A stretch of 32,250 bases of DNA, from contig NZ_AYYZ01000016.1 of assembly GCF_001435375.1 (NCBI RefSeq), forward strand, positions 1-32,250, read 5' to 3'. Below the pieces are notes generated by a model that was not told the origin of the DNA, made no database searches, and saw only the letters and a list, made by a program, of their open reading frames with translations. Of the stretch, positions 16,621-24,185 are shown in pieces (position 1 is the first letter of the stretch; the number at the start of each line of letters is the position of its first letter). Made by a program: the position numbers and the translations under genes. The stretch comes from Ligilactobacillus araffinosus DSM 20653. GTDB lineage: Bacteria; Bacillota; Bacilli; Lactobacillales; Lactobacillaceae.

Positions 16621-17751
16621 ATGGGAAAATTACAAATTAAATATATTACAAAGGAAATGCCGCTTATAACTGATAAGAAGGCAAAGGATAAGAAAGCTAA
16701 AAACAAAAAGAATGACGATCGGCATCTTTGGCTTTTACGCGGAGTTAATTTAGACATTAATGATGGCGAAGCTGTTGGAATCGTTGGGGCAAATGGTTCC
16801 GGAAAATCAATATTAATGCGGATCATCGCTGGATTAGATGAACAAACAACGGGCTTTATCACAACCCACTCACGAATTACCTATGCCGGGACGAACGGAA
16901 TCCTTGATCCGGAATTGACAGGATTGGAAAATATCCGCAAAGCAATTGCCAAATCAGAAATTGATGACTTTAAAGGTGATCACATTACCAACGCCATTTT
17001 AAACTTTACCGAACTTGGCGAGTGGTTGTATTGCCCGGTTAAGGCATATTCAACGGCGCAATATGCACGCTTATCAATGGGAATCGCGATGCACCTTGAA
17101 CCAGATTTAGTTCTTCTTGATAATGTTTTTGGCATTTTAGATCAGCCATTTTATTTGAAGGCTTCAAATAAAGTACAAGAACTGAAAGACAAAGGAGTTT
17201 CCTTTATTATTGCGGACTCAAAGAGTATTGTGATTGAAGGTTTTTGTGAACGGGCTTTGTGGCTTCAGTACGGGGAAGTTCAAGATTTTGGACCAACGCA
17301 GTCAGTCGTTCAGCAATATAATTATTCTTTGGATTGGTATAACGCATTATCCCGGCCAGAGAAAAATGACTTTATTGCTAAAAAACAGCAAGAACAAATG
17401 GAATTTAATATCGACAGTGTTTATGAAGAGTTTAAGATCGAACAATTCCGGCATGGTTATACACGAAAAGATGAACCGCGGATGCGCAAAGCATTTTTCG
17501 TTGAAAAGGGGATTGATCCGGTATATCAAGATCAAGTAAATAAGGGGCAGTCTCAGAAAAAGAAAAAACGGAAATGGCCAAAGGTTGTTTTAATGTTGAT
17601 TCTTTTGATTGCCTTACTGCTTGGGGCGGGGTATTTCTTAGCAACCAATAAGCGACATGTCCGGAAACAAAATAAACAGGCAGCGGTTGAATATATCCTT
17701 CCAACCAAGAATGCTTGCAATTATCAACAAATCATAAATCGAAAAATTTAA
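16621..17751 (+). CDS. TagH-like ABC ATPase with degenerate motifs and a membrane anchor
   Basis: ABC ATPase domain (about 1-235) most like TagH, the ATPase of the teichoic acid exporter TagGH, followed by a charged linker and one membrane segment ('VVLMLILLIALLLGAGYFLA', about 320-340) and a short tail. Walker A is intact (Gly56-Ser63, 'GANGSGKS'). The signature reads 'YSTAQYARL' in place of YSSGMKxRL, the Walker B Asp167 is followed by Asn168 instead of the catalytic glutamate, and the switch-histidine position reads 'IIADS' (Asp199 by my alignment). At 376 aa it is shorter than B. subtilis TagH, which has a larger extracytoplasmic tail. No TagG permease is adjacent. It probably binds ATP but hydrolyses it poorly. 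The start ATG follows AGGTGA; prfC begins 12 bases after its stop. Confidence 0.8.
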   Translation: MGKLQIKYITKEMPLITDKKAKDKKAKNKKNDDRHLWLLRGVNLDINDGEAVGIVGANGSGKSILMRIIAGLDEQTTGFITTHSRITYAGTNGILDPELTGLENIRKAIAKSEIDDFKGDHITNAILNFTELGEWLYCPVKAYSTAQYARLSMGIAMHLEPDLVLLDNVFGILDQPFYLKASNKVQELKDKGVSFIIADSKSIVIEGFCERALWLQYGEVQDFGPTQSVVQQYNYSLDWYNALSRPEKNDFIAKKQQEQMEFNIDSVYEEFKIEQFRHGYTRKDEPRMRKAFFVEKGIDPVYQDQVNKGQSQKKKKRKWPKVVLMLILLIALLLGAGYFLATNKRHVRKQNKQAAVEYILPTKNACNYQQIINRKI

Positions 17752-17763
17752 GGTGGAAATTAA

Positions 17764-19344
17764 ATGATGGATCAAAAGAAACTTAAGGAAGAAATTGAAA
17801 AACGCCGGACATTTGCGATTATTTCTCACCCAGATGCCGGGAAAACGACAATTACGGAACAACTTCTTTTATTTGGGGGAGTTGTTCGCCAAGCCGGGAC
17901 AGTTAAAGGAAAGAAGACCGGTAATTTTGCAAAATCTGACTGGATGGAAATTGAAAAGAAACGTGGAATTTCCGTTACAAGTTCAGTAATGCAATTTGAT
18001 TATGCTGGAAAGCGAATCAATATTTTGGATACTCCAGGACACGAAGACTTTTCTGAAGATACATATCGGACCTTGATGGCGGTTGATTCTGCGGTCATGG
18101 TAATTGATTCTGCGAAGGGGATCGAACCGCAAACAAAAAAACTTTTCCAAATTTGTAAAATGCGGGGAATCCCAATTTTCACGTTTATGAATAAACTTGA
18201 CCGTGATGGACGGGAACCGCTTGATTTGATCGGTGAATTGGAAGATACACTTGGAATCGAAGCTTATCCAATGAATTGGCCAATTGGAATGGGGAAAGGG
18301 CTTAAAGGCTTGTATGATATTTACAATAATCGCATTGAATTATACCAACGCGAAGATCAAGGTGAAAACTTCCTTGAATTAGATGAAAATGGTGAGATTA
18401 AAGGCGATCATCCTTTGAAAGAGGAAAGTATTTACCAACAAGTCTTAGAAGAAGTTGATTTGGTAAAGAATGCTGGCAATGAGTTTGATGAAGCTAAAAT
18501 TGCTACGGGTGATTTAACACCGGTCTTCTTTGGATCAGCTTTAACGAATTTTGGGGTTAAGACGTTCCTGGATGCCTATTTGAAGTATGCTCCCGCACCA
18601 TCAGCTCACAAAACAGTTGATGGAGCCGAGATCGAACCGATTCAAAAGCAATTTAGCGGCTTTATTTTTAAGATTCAGGCCAATATGAACCCTAATCACC
18701 GTGACCGAATCGCATTTGTCCGAATTTGTTCGGGCGAATTTGATCGGGGAATGGATGTTTTCCTTCAACGCACGGGAAAAAAGATTCGGTTATCAAATTC
18801 AACCCAATTTATGGCTGACAGTCGCGAAACGGTTGAAAATGCGGTTGCTGGCGATATTATCGGGTTATATGATACCGGAAACTTCCAAATTGGTGATACG
18901 ATTTATACCGGAAAGAAGGCAGTTCAATTTGAAAAACTGCCGCAGTTTACGCCTGAATTATTTGTGAAGGTTTCACCGAAAAACGTGATGAAACAAAAGT
19001 CATACCATAAAGGCATTCAGCAACTGGTTCAAGAAGGGGCCGTTCAACTTTATCGGAGTTATACAACGAACGATTATATTTTAGGTGCTGTTGGGCAGTT
19101 GCAATTTGAAGTTTTCCAATTCCGGATGAAGAACGAATATAATTCTGAAGTTGTCATGACACCAATGGGCCATAAGATTGCCCGGTGGATCGATCCGGAA
19201 CAACTGGATGAAAAGATGTCAAGTTCACGGAACTTATTAGTTAAAGATCGTCAAGATCAGCCGTTATTCTTGTTTGAAAACGAATTTGCAGAACGATGGT
19301 TTGAAGATAAATATCCAGATGTTAAATTAACAGCTAAACTATAG
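17764..19344 (+). CDS. prfC: Peptide chain release factor 3
   Basis: GTPase that recycles release factors 1 and 2 from the ribosome after termination. The 526-aa length fits RF3 rather than EF-G. G motifs in order: 'SHPDAGKTT' (G1), 'RGISVTSS' (G2), 'DTPGHEDF' (G3) and 'NKLDRDG' (G4), then the beta-barrel and C-terminal domains with '[19 protein letters not shown]'. The start ATG at 17764 follows AAGGTGG; a second ATG is the next codon. It is probably co-transcribed with the TagH-like gene. Confidence 0.97.
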   Translation: MMDQKKLKEEIEKRRTFAIISHPDAGKTTITEQLLLFGGVVRQAGTVKGKKTGNFAKSDWMEIEKKRGISVTSSVMQFDYAGKRINILDTPGHEDFSEDTYRTLMAVDSAVMVIDSAKGIEPQTKKLFQICKMRGIPIFTFMNKLDRDGREPLDLIGELEDTLGIEAYPMNWPIGMGKGLKGLYDIYNNRIELYQREDQGENFLELDENGEIKGDHPLKEESIYQQVLEEVDLVKNAGNEFDEAKIATGDLTPVFFGSALTNFGVKTFLDAYLKYAPAPSAHKTVDGAEIEPIQKQFSGFIFKIQANMNPNHRDRIAFVRICSGEFDRGMDVFLQRTGKKIRLSNSTQFMADSRETVENAVAGDIIGLYDTGNFQIGDTIYTGKKAVQFEKLPQFTPELFVKVSPKNVMKQKSYHKGIQQLVQEGAVQLYRSYTTNDYILGAVGQLQFEVFQFRMKNEYNSEVVMTPMGHKIARWIDPEQLDEKMSSSRNLLVKDRQDQPLFLFENEFAERWFEDKYPDVKLTAKL

Positions 19345-19345
19345 T

Positions 19346-19380
19346 AAAATACCAGTGAGTTTTGGGCTCACTGGTATTTT
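19346..19380 (+). terminator. Terminator of prfC
   Basis: 14-bp perfect stem (19346-19359 with 19367-19380; core ACCAGTGAG), loop TTTTGGG, then T's. Confidence 0.9.
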
Positions 19381-19386
19381 TTATAA

Positions 19387-19414
19387 AAAGCGAAACATAA
19401 AAATGTTTCGCTTT
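19387..19414 (-). terminator. Terminator of the MucBP/SH3-like gene
   Basis: 12-bp perfect stem (AAAGCGAAACAT with ATGTTTCGCTTT) around AAAA, with a T-run on the minus strand. It stands back to back with the prfC terminator. Confidence 0.85.
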
Positions 19415-19423
19415 AATTCAAAA

Positions 19424-20722
19424 TCATTCAGATAAACGTTCTTTTTCTTGTGAAACCTTATGTTCAATATCGAAATCAAGGTATTGCCGAATCGTCCATC
19501 CCCGATCATCAACCTTGAACCATTGCATTTCACGGCCACCTTCACGTTCGGTGATCGTCACGATCGAGCCATCTTCGATTGAATCGATCGGCTCGCCAAA
19601 CGGACGGTTGTATAGGGTTAATTTCTTATTCGGAACAAAATCAATAATTGCTTGGAAGTTCAAGTCAATGGTAAAAGGCTTGGTTGAGTTATCTTCAATT
19701 TGGTATTGCGGAAGAGAATCAACGAATCGGACTTTATCGTAATCTTCTTGAATCCAAAGATTTCCGCCTAAGCAATGCCATCGTTCGCCGCTTGTTAATT
19801 GAACTGTTTCGAAGACTTGCCAAACTGTATCTTTGGCAAGGGTAATGTAAGTATTATTTCCATGTGGAGCATCATAGCCAGGTTGTGAAACCTGCATCTT
19901 TAAATATTTGACGTTAAAGTCAACTTCTTTCCATGAAGCATCCCGATAATAGTAGGTAACAACTTGTTGTTTTTCATTGAAATTACCATTTACAGGCCCC
20001 TCCGCCCGAAGCAGGTTATAGCCGATAAAGTTTGGCGGAGTTAATGAATACTTCTCATCAACTTTTCCAGAAACAAACCGCGGCTTGCCCAACATATGCA
20101 GGTCATCAATGTCCTGACTAAAAAGCCAAATATTGGCACCGCTTTGGCGCCGATACGTTAACGTCATTGATCCGTATGGTTCAACGAAAACAGACGTGAA
20201 ACCATCAATGTGAATCAAATCAAAATGTTCAAACTCTTTGAATTTAACGTTAATGGCTTCGCCACGCTTTCCTGAAATAATTTGAGGCGAGCTTAAACTG
20301 TGCCGGTTTTCATCTTGATAAATAATAATGATGGTTGAATCTGGACGAGTTGAAGTCTTTTTAACTTCTGAATTGCGCGAATCTAACTCATGTTTTTTCT
20401 TTTCCGACTTTTTCTCAGTTGAAACTTCTAAATCATGCCTTGATTCTTCAAGAGCTTGGTTGTTTGTGTTAACCGGTTCATTTTCATGCTCATTAGGTGA
20501 TTTAGCTGTTTCTTGGACCTGAGACTCATTTGAACTTGTTAAAGTTTGTTTATCTTTAGCAGGTTCAGGGGAAGATTCAATTTTAATTTCATCATTTAAA
20601 TTTGAACGATTTTCAGGTGAAACTGATGTCTTTCTTTCAAAAGAAGGTTTACGCATTTGTTTGCGGGCATTCCGCCGTGAATTAAAAGAATGCCGAATTT
20701 TACTCATAAATTTAAATGCCAT
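19424..20722 (-). CDS. MucBP-like and SH3-like repeat protein without export signal
   Basis: Unnamed protein of 432 aa. Residues 1-35 are strongly basic ('RRNARKQMRKPSFERK') with no hydrophobic stretch. Residues 36-127 are charged, Ser/Glu/Lys-rich and probably disordered. Two modules resembling MucBP domains follow: about 130-192 ('IIIIYQDENRHSLSSPQIIS', ending 'MTLTYRR') and about 205-260 ('VSGKVDEKYSLTPPNFIGYN', ending 'VVTYYYRD'). Then come two Trp-rich SH3-like modules, about 271-335 ('WHCLGGNLWIQED') and 355-417 ('LYNRPFGEPI', 'WFKVDDRGWTIRQYL'). Such modules are normally on the cell surface, yet no signal peptide, membrane segment or LPXTG is visible. The start ATG has an ideal AGGAGGTGA. 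It is expressed alone. Function is unknown. Confidence 0.75.
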   Translation of the reverse strand: MAFKFMSKIRHSFNSRRNARKQMRKPSFERKTSVSPENRSNLNDEIKIESSPEPAKDKQTLTSSNESQVQETAKSPNEHENEPVNTNNQALEESRHDLEVSTEKKSEKKKHELDSRNSEVKKTSTRPDSTIIIIYQDENRHSLSSPQIISGKRGEAINVKFKEFEHFDLIHIDGFTSVFVEPYGSMTLTYRRQSGANIWLFSQDIDDLHMLGKPRFVSGKVDEKYSLTPPNFIGYNLLRAEGPVNGNFNEKQQVVTYYYRDASWKEVDFNVKYLKMQVSQPGYDAPHGNNTYITLAKDTVWQVFETVQLTSGERWHCLGGNLWIQEDYDKVRFVDSLPQYQIEDNSTKPFTIDLNFQAIIDFVPNKKLTLYNRPFGEPIDSIEDGSIVTITEREGGREMQWFKVDDRGWTIRQYLDFDIEHKVSQEKERLSE

Positions 20723-20755
20723 AATTTCACCTCCTAAAAGTAGTTATCCTTAATA

Positions 20756-20784
20756 ATTATAACGTATATCATTCATTTTTTTAA
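20756..20784 (-). promoter_or_regulatory. Promoter of the MucBP/SH3-like gene
   Basis: Minus strand TTAAAA (20784-20779), 17-base spacer, TATAAT (20761-20756), 34 bases before the start codon. Confidence 0.55.
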
Positions 20785-20820
20785 CCATTTAATTAATAAA
20801 ATTTTATTGAAAATCAGAAT

Positions 20821-20854
20821 AAAAAAGGTTGCGACTTATGTCACAGCCTCTTTT
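20821..20854 (-). terminator. Terminator of the DUF1827 gene
   Basis: Minus strand GAGGCTGTGAC pairs with GTCGCAACC (wobble and one mismatch) across a short ATAA-type loop, followed by TTTTTT. It belongs to a sequence family shared with other terminators here. Confidence 0.85.
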
Positions 20855-20861
20855 CTAATAA

Positions 20862-21137
20862 TTAGTTATTAAGACTAATTTCAACGATTTTACCTTCATT
20901 TGTAACAGTTGCCTTTGATGAATCTTGTCCAAGAAGCTCATCTTTAACGTAACTGATTTCTTTATCGGTAATTGGCCGAATTTTATTTGAAATTACAATT
21001 TCAGCAACGTCGCGCTTTTTGCGGTAAACAACCTTTGAATTCCCAAGGGTGAAAATTTTGATAAAGTGCGCAGATGTCTTAAGCAACTGTTGCCGAATTG
21101 TTTGGGCATAGCTGTTGGTTACATCAATAAGTTGCAT
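20862..21137 (-). CDS. DUF1827 family protein
   Basis: Small soluble protein of 91 aa matching the DUF1827 family of lactic acid bacteria, which has no known function. Seen: 'MQLIDVTNSYAQTIRQQLLK', a basic 'VYRKKRDVAEIVIS' and 'ISYVKDELLG'. No membrane segment or signal. The start ATG has AGGGAGG upstream. It lies between clpE and the MucBP/SH3-like gene on the same strand but has its own promoter and terminator, with a perfect palindrome just upstream of the -10. Association with clpE is positional only. Confidence 0.85.
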   Translation of the reverse strand: MQLIDVTNSYAQTIRQQLLKTSAHFIKIFTLGNSKVVYRKKRDVAEIVISNKIRPITDKEISYVKDELLGQDSSKATVTNEGKIVEISLNN

Positions 21138-21168
21138 GTTAAACCCTCCCTAATTTCTTTCTTCTTTA

Positions 21169-21174
21169 ATTATA
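21169..21174 (-). promoter_or_regulatory. -10 of the DUF1827 gene
   Basis: Minus strand TATAAT at 21174-21169, 31 bases before the start. No -35 at normal spacing was found. Confidence 0.5.
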
Positions 21175-21176
21175 GC

Positions 21177-21190
21177 TTAAAAGCTTTTAA
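21177..21190. repeat. 14-bp perfect palindrome upstream of the DUF1827 -10
   Basis: TTAAAAGCTTTTAA, perfectly self-complementary, in the spacer region of the putative promoter; a possible operator. Confidence 0.4.
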
Positions 21191-21223
21191 ATGACATGCA
21201 AAATGAATGATTCTGAACGTAAA

Positions 21224-21246
21224 AAAGCGCGAGTTATTCGCGCTTT
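21224..21246 (-). terminator. Terminator of clpE
   Basis: AAAGCGCGA pairs with TCGCGCTTT over 9 bp with a five-base loop, followed on the minus strand by T's. Confidence 0.88.
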
Positions 21247-21251
21247 AATAA

Positions 21252-23423
21252 CTATGATTCTTTATCTTCGGCTTTAGTAATGTGAATCTCGTCATTCTCC
21301 AGTTTGGCAACAAAGTGCTTTGTATCTGGATGATCAAGATAATAGTCTGCAATTCGGTCTTCGATTTGTTCTTGAATGACCCGCCGAAGTGGCCGAGCCC
21401 CCATCTTTGGATCGTATCCAAGTTCAACTAATTTGTTTGCAACTGGGGCAGTTACATGAATTGTAAGTCCTTGTTGAGCAAGCATTTGATTAACGTCATC
21501 AAGCATCAAGTTGACGATTTTCATTAAATCATCTTTTGAAAGGGCATTAAATTCGACAATATCGTCAAACCGGTTCAAAAATTCTGGCTTAAAGTAGTTA
21601 GTTAACCGATCCATGATCGAATTTGATTTGCCTGCACTATCAGCTCCGAAACCAACGTTGACAACGGAGTCGCCGCTGCCGGCATTTGAAGTCATAATAA
21701 TGATCGTATCTTTGAATGAAACGGTCCGGCCTTGTGAATCGGTCAGCCGCCCATCATCAAGAATTTGTAAGAACATGTGCATGACATCCGGATGAGCTTT
21801 TTCAACTTCATCAAGCAGAATCAAACTATACGGGTGACGCCGAACTTGTTCAGTAAGCTGACCAGCTTCTTCATAGCCAACGTATCCAGGAGGTGAACCA
21901 ATCAGTTTTGAAACGGAATGCTTTTCCATGTATTCACTCATGTCAAACCGGATCATTGCATCTTCAGTTCCAAAAAGTTCGCGGGCAAGTTGTTTGGCAG
22001 TTTCGGTTTTTCCGACACCAGTTGGTCCAACAAATAAGAATGAACCAATCGGACGTCCAGATTTGTTGAAACCGATTCGATTCCGCCGAATTGCACGGGC
22101 AACCTTATCAACGGCTTCATTTTGTCCAATCACATGGCTTTCGAGTGATTGAGCGAGATTCTTCAACTGTTCTTTTTCTTTTGTTTTTAATTCTCCAACT
22201 GGAATATTGGTTTTTTCTTCGACAATTTTTTCCATGTCTTTTTCAGTAACAGTTGGAACGTTTGAATCATCAACACTTTCTTGTTGCATTTTTTCAAAGC
22301 GGCTAACCTGATCACGATAATAAGCAGCTTTTTCGTAGTCTTCTTCCTTCAAAGCGGCTTGCTTTTGTTCCTCAGCATTTTTGATTCGTTCTTCTAGTAA
22401 TTTTGGATCAACTGATTCAAGAGTTAGGTTTTTCTGTGATCCAGCTTCGTCCAATAGGTCGATGGCTTTGTCTGGTAGATACCGATCTTGAATGTACCGG
22501 TCTGATAACGTAACTGCTGCTTTTAATGCTTGTGGGGTGTATTTCACATGGTGGTAACTTTCATATTTCGATTGGATTCCTTTAAGGATTTCCAATGCTT
22601 CTTTAATATTTGGTTCATTAACTTGAACAGGTTGTAACCGCCGGGCAAGGGCGGCATCCTTTTCAATTGAACGATATTCATTTAGAGTTGTTGCTCCAAC
22701 CAATTGAAGTTCACCCCGTGCAAGAGCTGGCTTTAAGACGTTTCCAGCATCCATTCCGCCTTCAGCATTCCCGGCACCAACGATCTCATGAATTTCATCG
22801 ATGAACAGGATGATGTTTTTAGCTTTTTTCAGCTCTTGCATCAGTTCTTGCATGCGTTGTTCAAATTGACCGCGAATGCCAGTCCCCTGAACAAGAGAAA
22901 CAACGTCGAGGCGAATAACTTTTTTATTTAATAATTTTTGTGGTACGTCACCATCAACGATTTTTTGAGCAAGACCTTCAACAACGGCAGTTTTACCAAC
23001 TCCAGCCTCACCAATTAGGACGGGATTGTTTTTCGTCCGCCGATTTAAAATTTCAATTACTCGTTTAATTTCTTTGTCGCGCCCGATAACCGGATCGATT
23101 CGCCCGGCACGAGCTTCAGCGGTTAAGTCAATTCCATATTGATCAAGAATCGAGCCGTTATTATTTTGACCGCCGCGTTCATCTTGGGCAGGCGGGACCT
23201 GTTCTCGTCGGCGTTGCCCGTTTGGTGCAGCTCCGGCCATTGAATTAAAGAAATTATTAAAATCAAACCCAAATGGATCGCCCATTCCGTTGCCACTTTC
23301 ACTAACCTGGTTCTTTAAGGCCCGATAGCAGTTTTGGCAAAGATCAAGCGATGTTTGACGCCCGTTAATATTGGTAGTTAAATGGATCGTCGCTGGGTTT
23401 TGATGACAATTTTGACAGAGCAT
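21252..23423 (-). CDS. clpE: ATP-dependent Clp protease ATP-binding subunit ClpE
   Basis: Class III heat-shock AAA+ unfoldase that works with ClpP on damaged proteins. The 723-aa protein has the ClpE-specific N-terminal zinc finger (Cys3, Cys6, Cys29, Cys32), a Gly/Asn-rich linker, a first AAA module with Walker A 'GEAGVGKT' (138-145) and '[10 protein letters not shown]', a UVR-like coiled segment ('[20 protein letters not shown]') and a second AAA module with 'GPTGVGKT' and '[14 protein letters not shown]'. The zinc finger plus UVR segment separate it from ClpC and ClpB. The start ATG follows AAAGGACGTGAG. A CtsR-type operator overlaps the likely transcription start, so stress induction is expected. 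Confidence 0.97.
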   Translation of the reverse strand: MLCQNCHQNPATIHLTTNINGRQTSLDLCQNCYRALKNQVSESGNGMGDPFGFDFNNFFNSMAGAAPNGQRRREQVPPAQDERGGQNNNGSILDQYGIDLTAEARAGRIDPVIGRDKEIKRVIEILNRRTKNNPVLIGEAGVGKTAVVEGLAQKIVDGDVPQKLLNKKVIRLDVVSLVQGTGIRGQFEQRMQELMQELKKAKNIILFIDEIHEIVGAGNAEGGMDAGNVLKPALARGELQLVGATTLNEYRSIEKDAALARRLQPVQVNEPNIKEALEILKGIQSKYESYHHVKYTPQALKAAVTLSDRYIQDRYLPDKAIDLLDEAGSQKNLTLESVDPKLLEERIKNAEEQKQAALKEEDYEKAAYYRDQVSRFEKMQQESVDDSNVPTVTEKDMEKIVEEKTNIPVGELKTKEKEQLKNLAQSLESHVIGQNEAVDKVARAIRRNRIGFNKSGRPIGSFLFVGPTGVGKTETAKQLARELFGTEDAMIRFDMSEYMEKHSVSKLIGSPPGYVGYEEAGQLTEQVRRHPYSLILLDEVEKAHPDVMHMFLQILDDGRLTDSQGRTVSFKDTIIIMTSNAGSGDSVVNVGFGADSAGKSNSIMDRLTNYFKPEFLNRFDDIVEFNALSKDDLMKIVNLMLDDVNQMLAQQGLTIHVTAPVANKLVELGYDPKMGARPLRRVIQEQIEDRIADYYLDHPDTKHFVAKLENDEIHITKAEDKES

Positions 23424-23456
23424 TGACTCACGTCCTTTCTAAATTGTCAAAGTTCA

Positions 23457-23473
23457 TTTGACCAACTTTGACC
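23457..23473 (-). promoter_or_regulatory. CtsR operator of clpE
   Basis: Minus strand GGTCAAA-GTT-GGTCAAA, the tandem heptad recognised by CtsR with the standard three-base spacing. It lies just downstream of the -10. A third, inverted heptad (TGTCAAA on plus) lies at 23445-23451. Confidence 0.9.
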
Positions 23474-23486
23474 TTTATTAACTTTT

Positions 23487-23514
23487 ATTATACAAAGTTT
23501 AATAAAAAGTGCAA
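23487..23514 (-). promoter_or_regulatory. Promoter of clpE
   Basis: Minus strand TTGCAC (23514-23509), 16-base spacer, TATAAT (23492-23487). Confidence 0.8.
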
Positions 23515-23533
23515 GCCCGAGCTTAAAATTGCA

Positions 23534-23542
23534 TGCTATACT
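23534..23542 (+). promoter_or_regulatory. Extended -10 of the 65-aa protein gene
   Basis: TGCTATACT, a good -10 with TG extension, 30 bases before the start codon. No -35 seen. Confidence 0.45.
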
Positions 23543-23572
23543 TAAGATAAAGTTAAATTTGGAGGGAAAAGA

Positions 23573-23770
23573 ATGGCAGAAGACTATCAAAAAATTCTTG
23601 ATGATTTACGGACCGGTAAGTTAAAGGAATATGATGTTGAAATGGATCATTTCATGGAATTTCAACATGTATTGATGAATTATCAGTATAAAAAGAGTAT
23701 TGTTGGTGAAGCCAAACGGGGTGGCGGCGCAGTCTATCATTTCGATGATGGAAGCCGTTCCAATAATTGA
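23573..23770 (+). CDS. Small conserved-looking protein of unknown function
   Basis: 65-aa soluble protein that I do not recognise as a named family. It is acidic in the first half ('DYQKILDDLRTGKLKEYDV') and probably helical, with 'FMEFQHVLMNYQYKKSIVGE' in the middle and a Gly-rich 'AKRGGGAVYHFDDGSRSNN' end. No signal peptide or membrane segment. A strong GGAGGG site eight bases before the ATG, a good -10 and a following terminator argue that it is a real gene. It is divergent from clpE and precedes ptsHI. Confidence 0.75.
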   Translation: MAEDYQKILDDLRTGKLKEYDVEMDHFMEFQHVLMNYQYKKSIVGEAKRGGGAVYHFDDGSRSNN

Positions 23771-23833
23771 AAAAAGCGCTTGCTATTTAAATTATTACAT
23801 GTTAATATTTATCCATGCAGAGCGCCTTTTTTT
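23771..23833 (+). terminator. Long-loop terminator before ptsH
   Basis: AAAAAAGCGCTTGC pairs with GCAGAGCGCC plus T-run, with one bulge and a loop of about 33 bases. It starts at the stop of the 65-aa gene. Confidence 0.6.
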
Positions 23834-23844
23834 ATTGCGACTTT

Positions 23845-23859
23845 ATGAAAACGTGTTCG
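23845..23859 (+). promoter_or_regulatory. Possible cre (CcpA) site upstream of ptsHI
   Basis: ATGAAAACGTGTTCG matches 12 of 14 positions of the consensus TGWAARCGYTWNCW. It lies 60 bases before ptsH. The two mismatches are at the T of CGYT and the final W. Confidence 0.35.
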
Positions 23860-23918
23860 TAGAAATAAAAAGGCATTTTACTAAGTAAATAATTTATTTT
23901 AAAGGAGCATGATTTATC

Positions 23919-24185
23919 ATGGAAAAGAAAGATTTTCACGTAATTGCAGAAACAGGAATTCACGCACGCCCAGCTACATTACTAGTTCAAACAGCTAGCA
24001 AGTTCAGTTCAGACATTACATTAACTTACAATGACAAGTCAGTTAACTTGAAGTCAATCATGGGTGTTATGTCATTAGGTGTTGGTCAAAACGCTGACGT
24101 AACAATCTCAGCAGATGGCGCTGATGAAGCAGACGCGATCGCTGCAATTGATGAAACAATGAAAAAGGAAGGCTTAGCTGAATAA
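23919..24185 (+). CDS. ptsH: Phosphocarrier protein HPr
   Basis: Small phosphotransfer protein of the sugar phosphotransferase system (88 aa). His15 ('[10 protein letters not shown]') accepts phosphate from Enzyme I, and Ser46 ('[13 protein letters not shown]') is the site for HPr kinase/phosphorylase, which turns HPr into a CcpA corepressor. Both residues are present. The start ATG follows AAAGGAG. Its stop overlaps the ptsI start (TAATG), so the two genes form an operon with coupled translation. Confidence 0.98.
   Translation: MEKKDFHVIAETGIHARPATLLVQTASKFSSDITLTYNDKSVNLKSIMGVMSLGVGQNADVTISADGADEADAIAAIDETMKKEGLAE

Noticed and set aside
17234-17862. Overlapping open frames opposite the TagH-like gene and prfC
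   Set aside because: No start signals or family features, and they run across two well supported genes.
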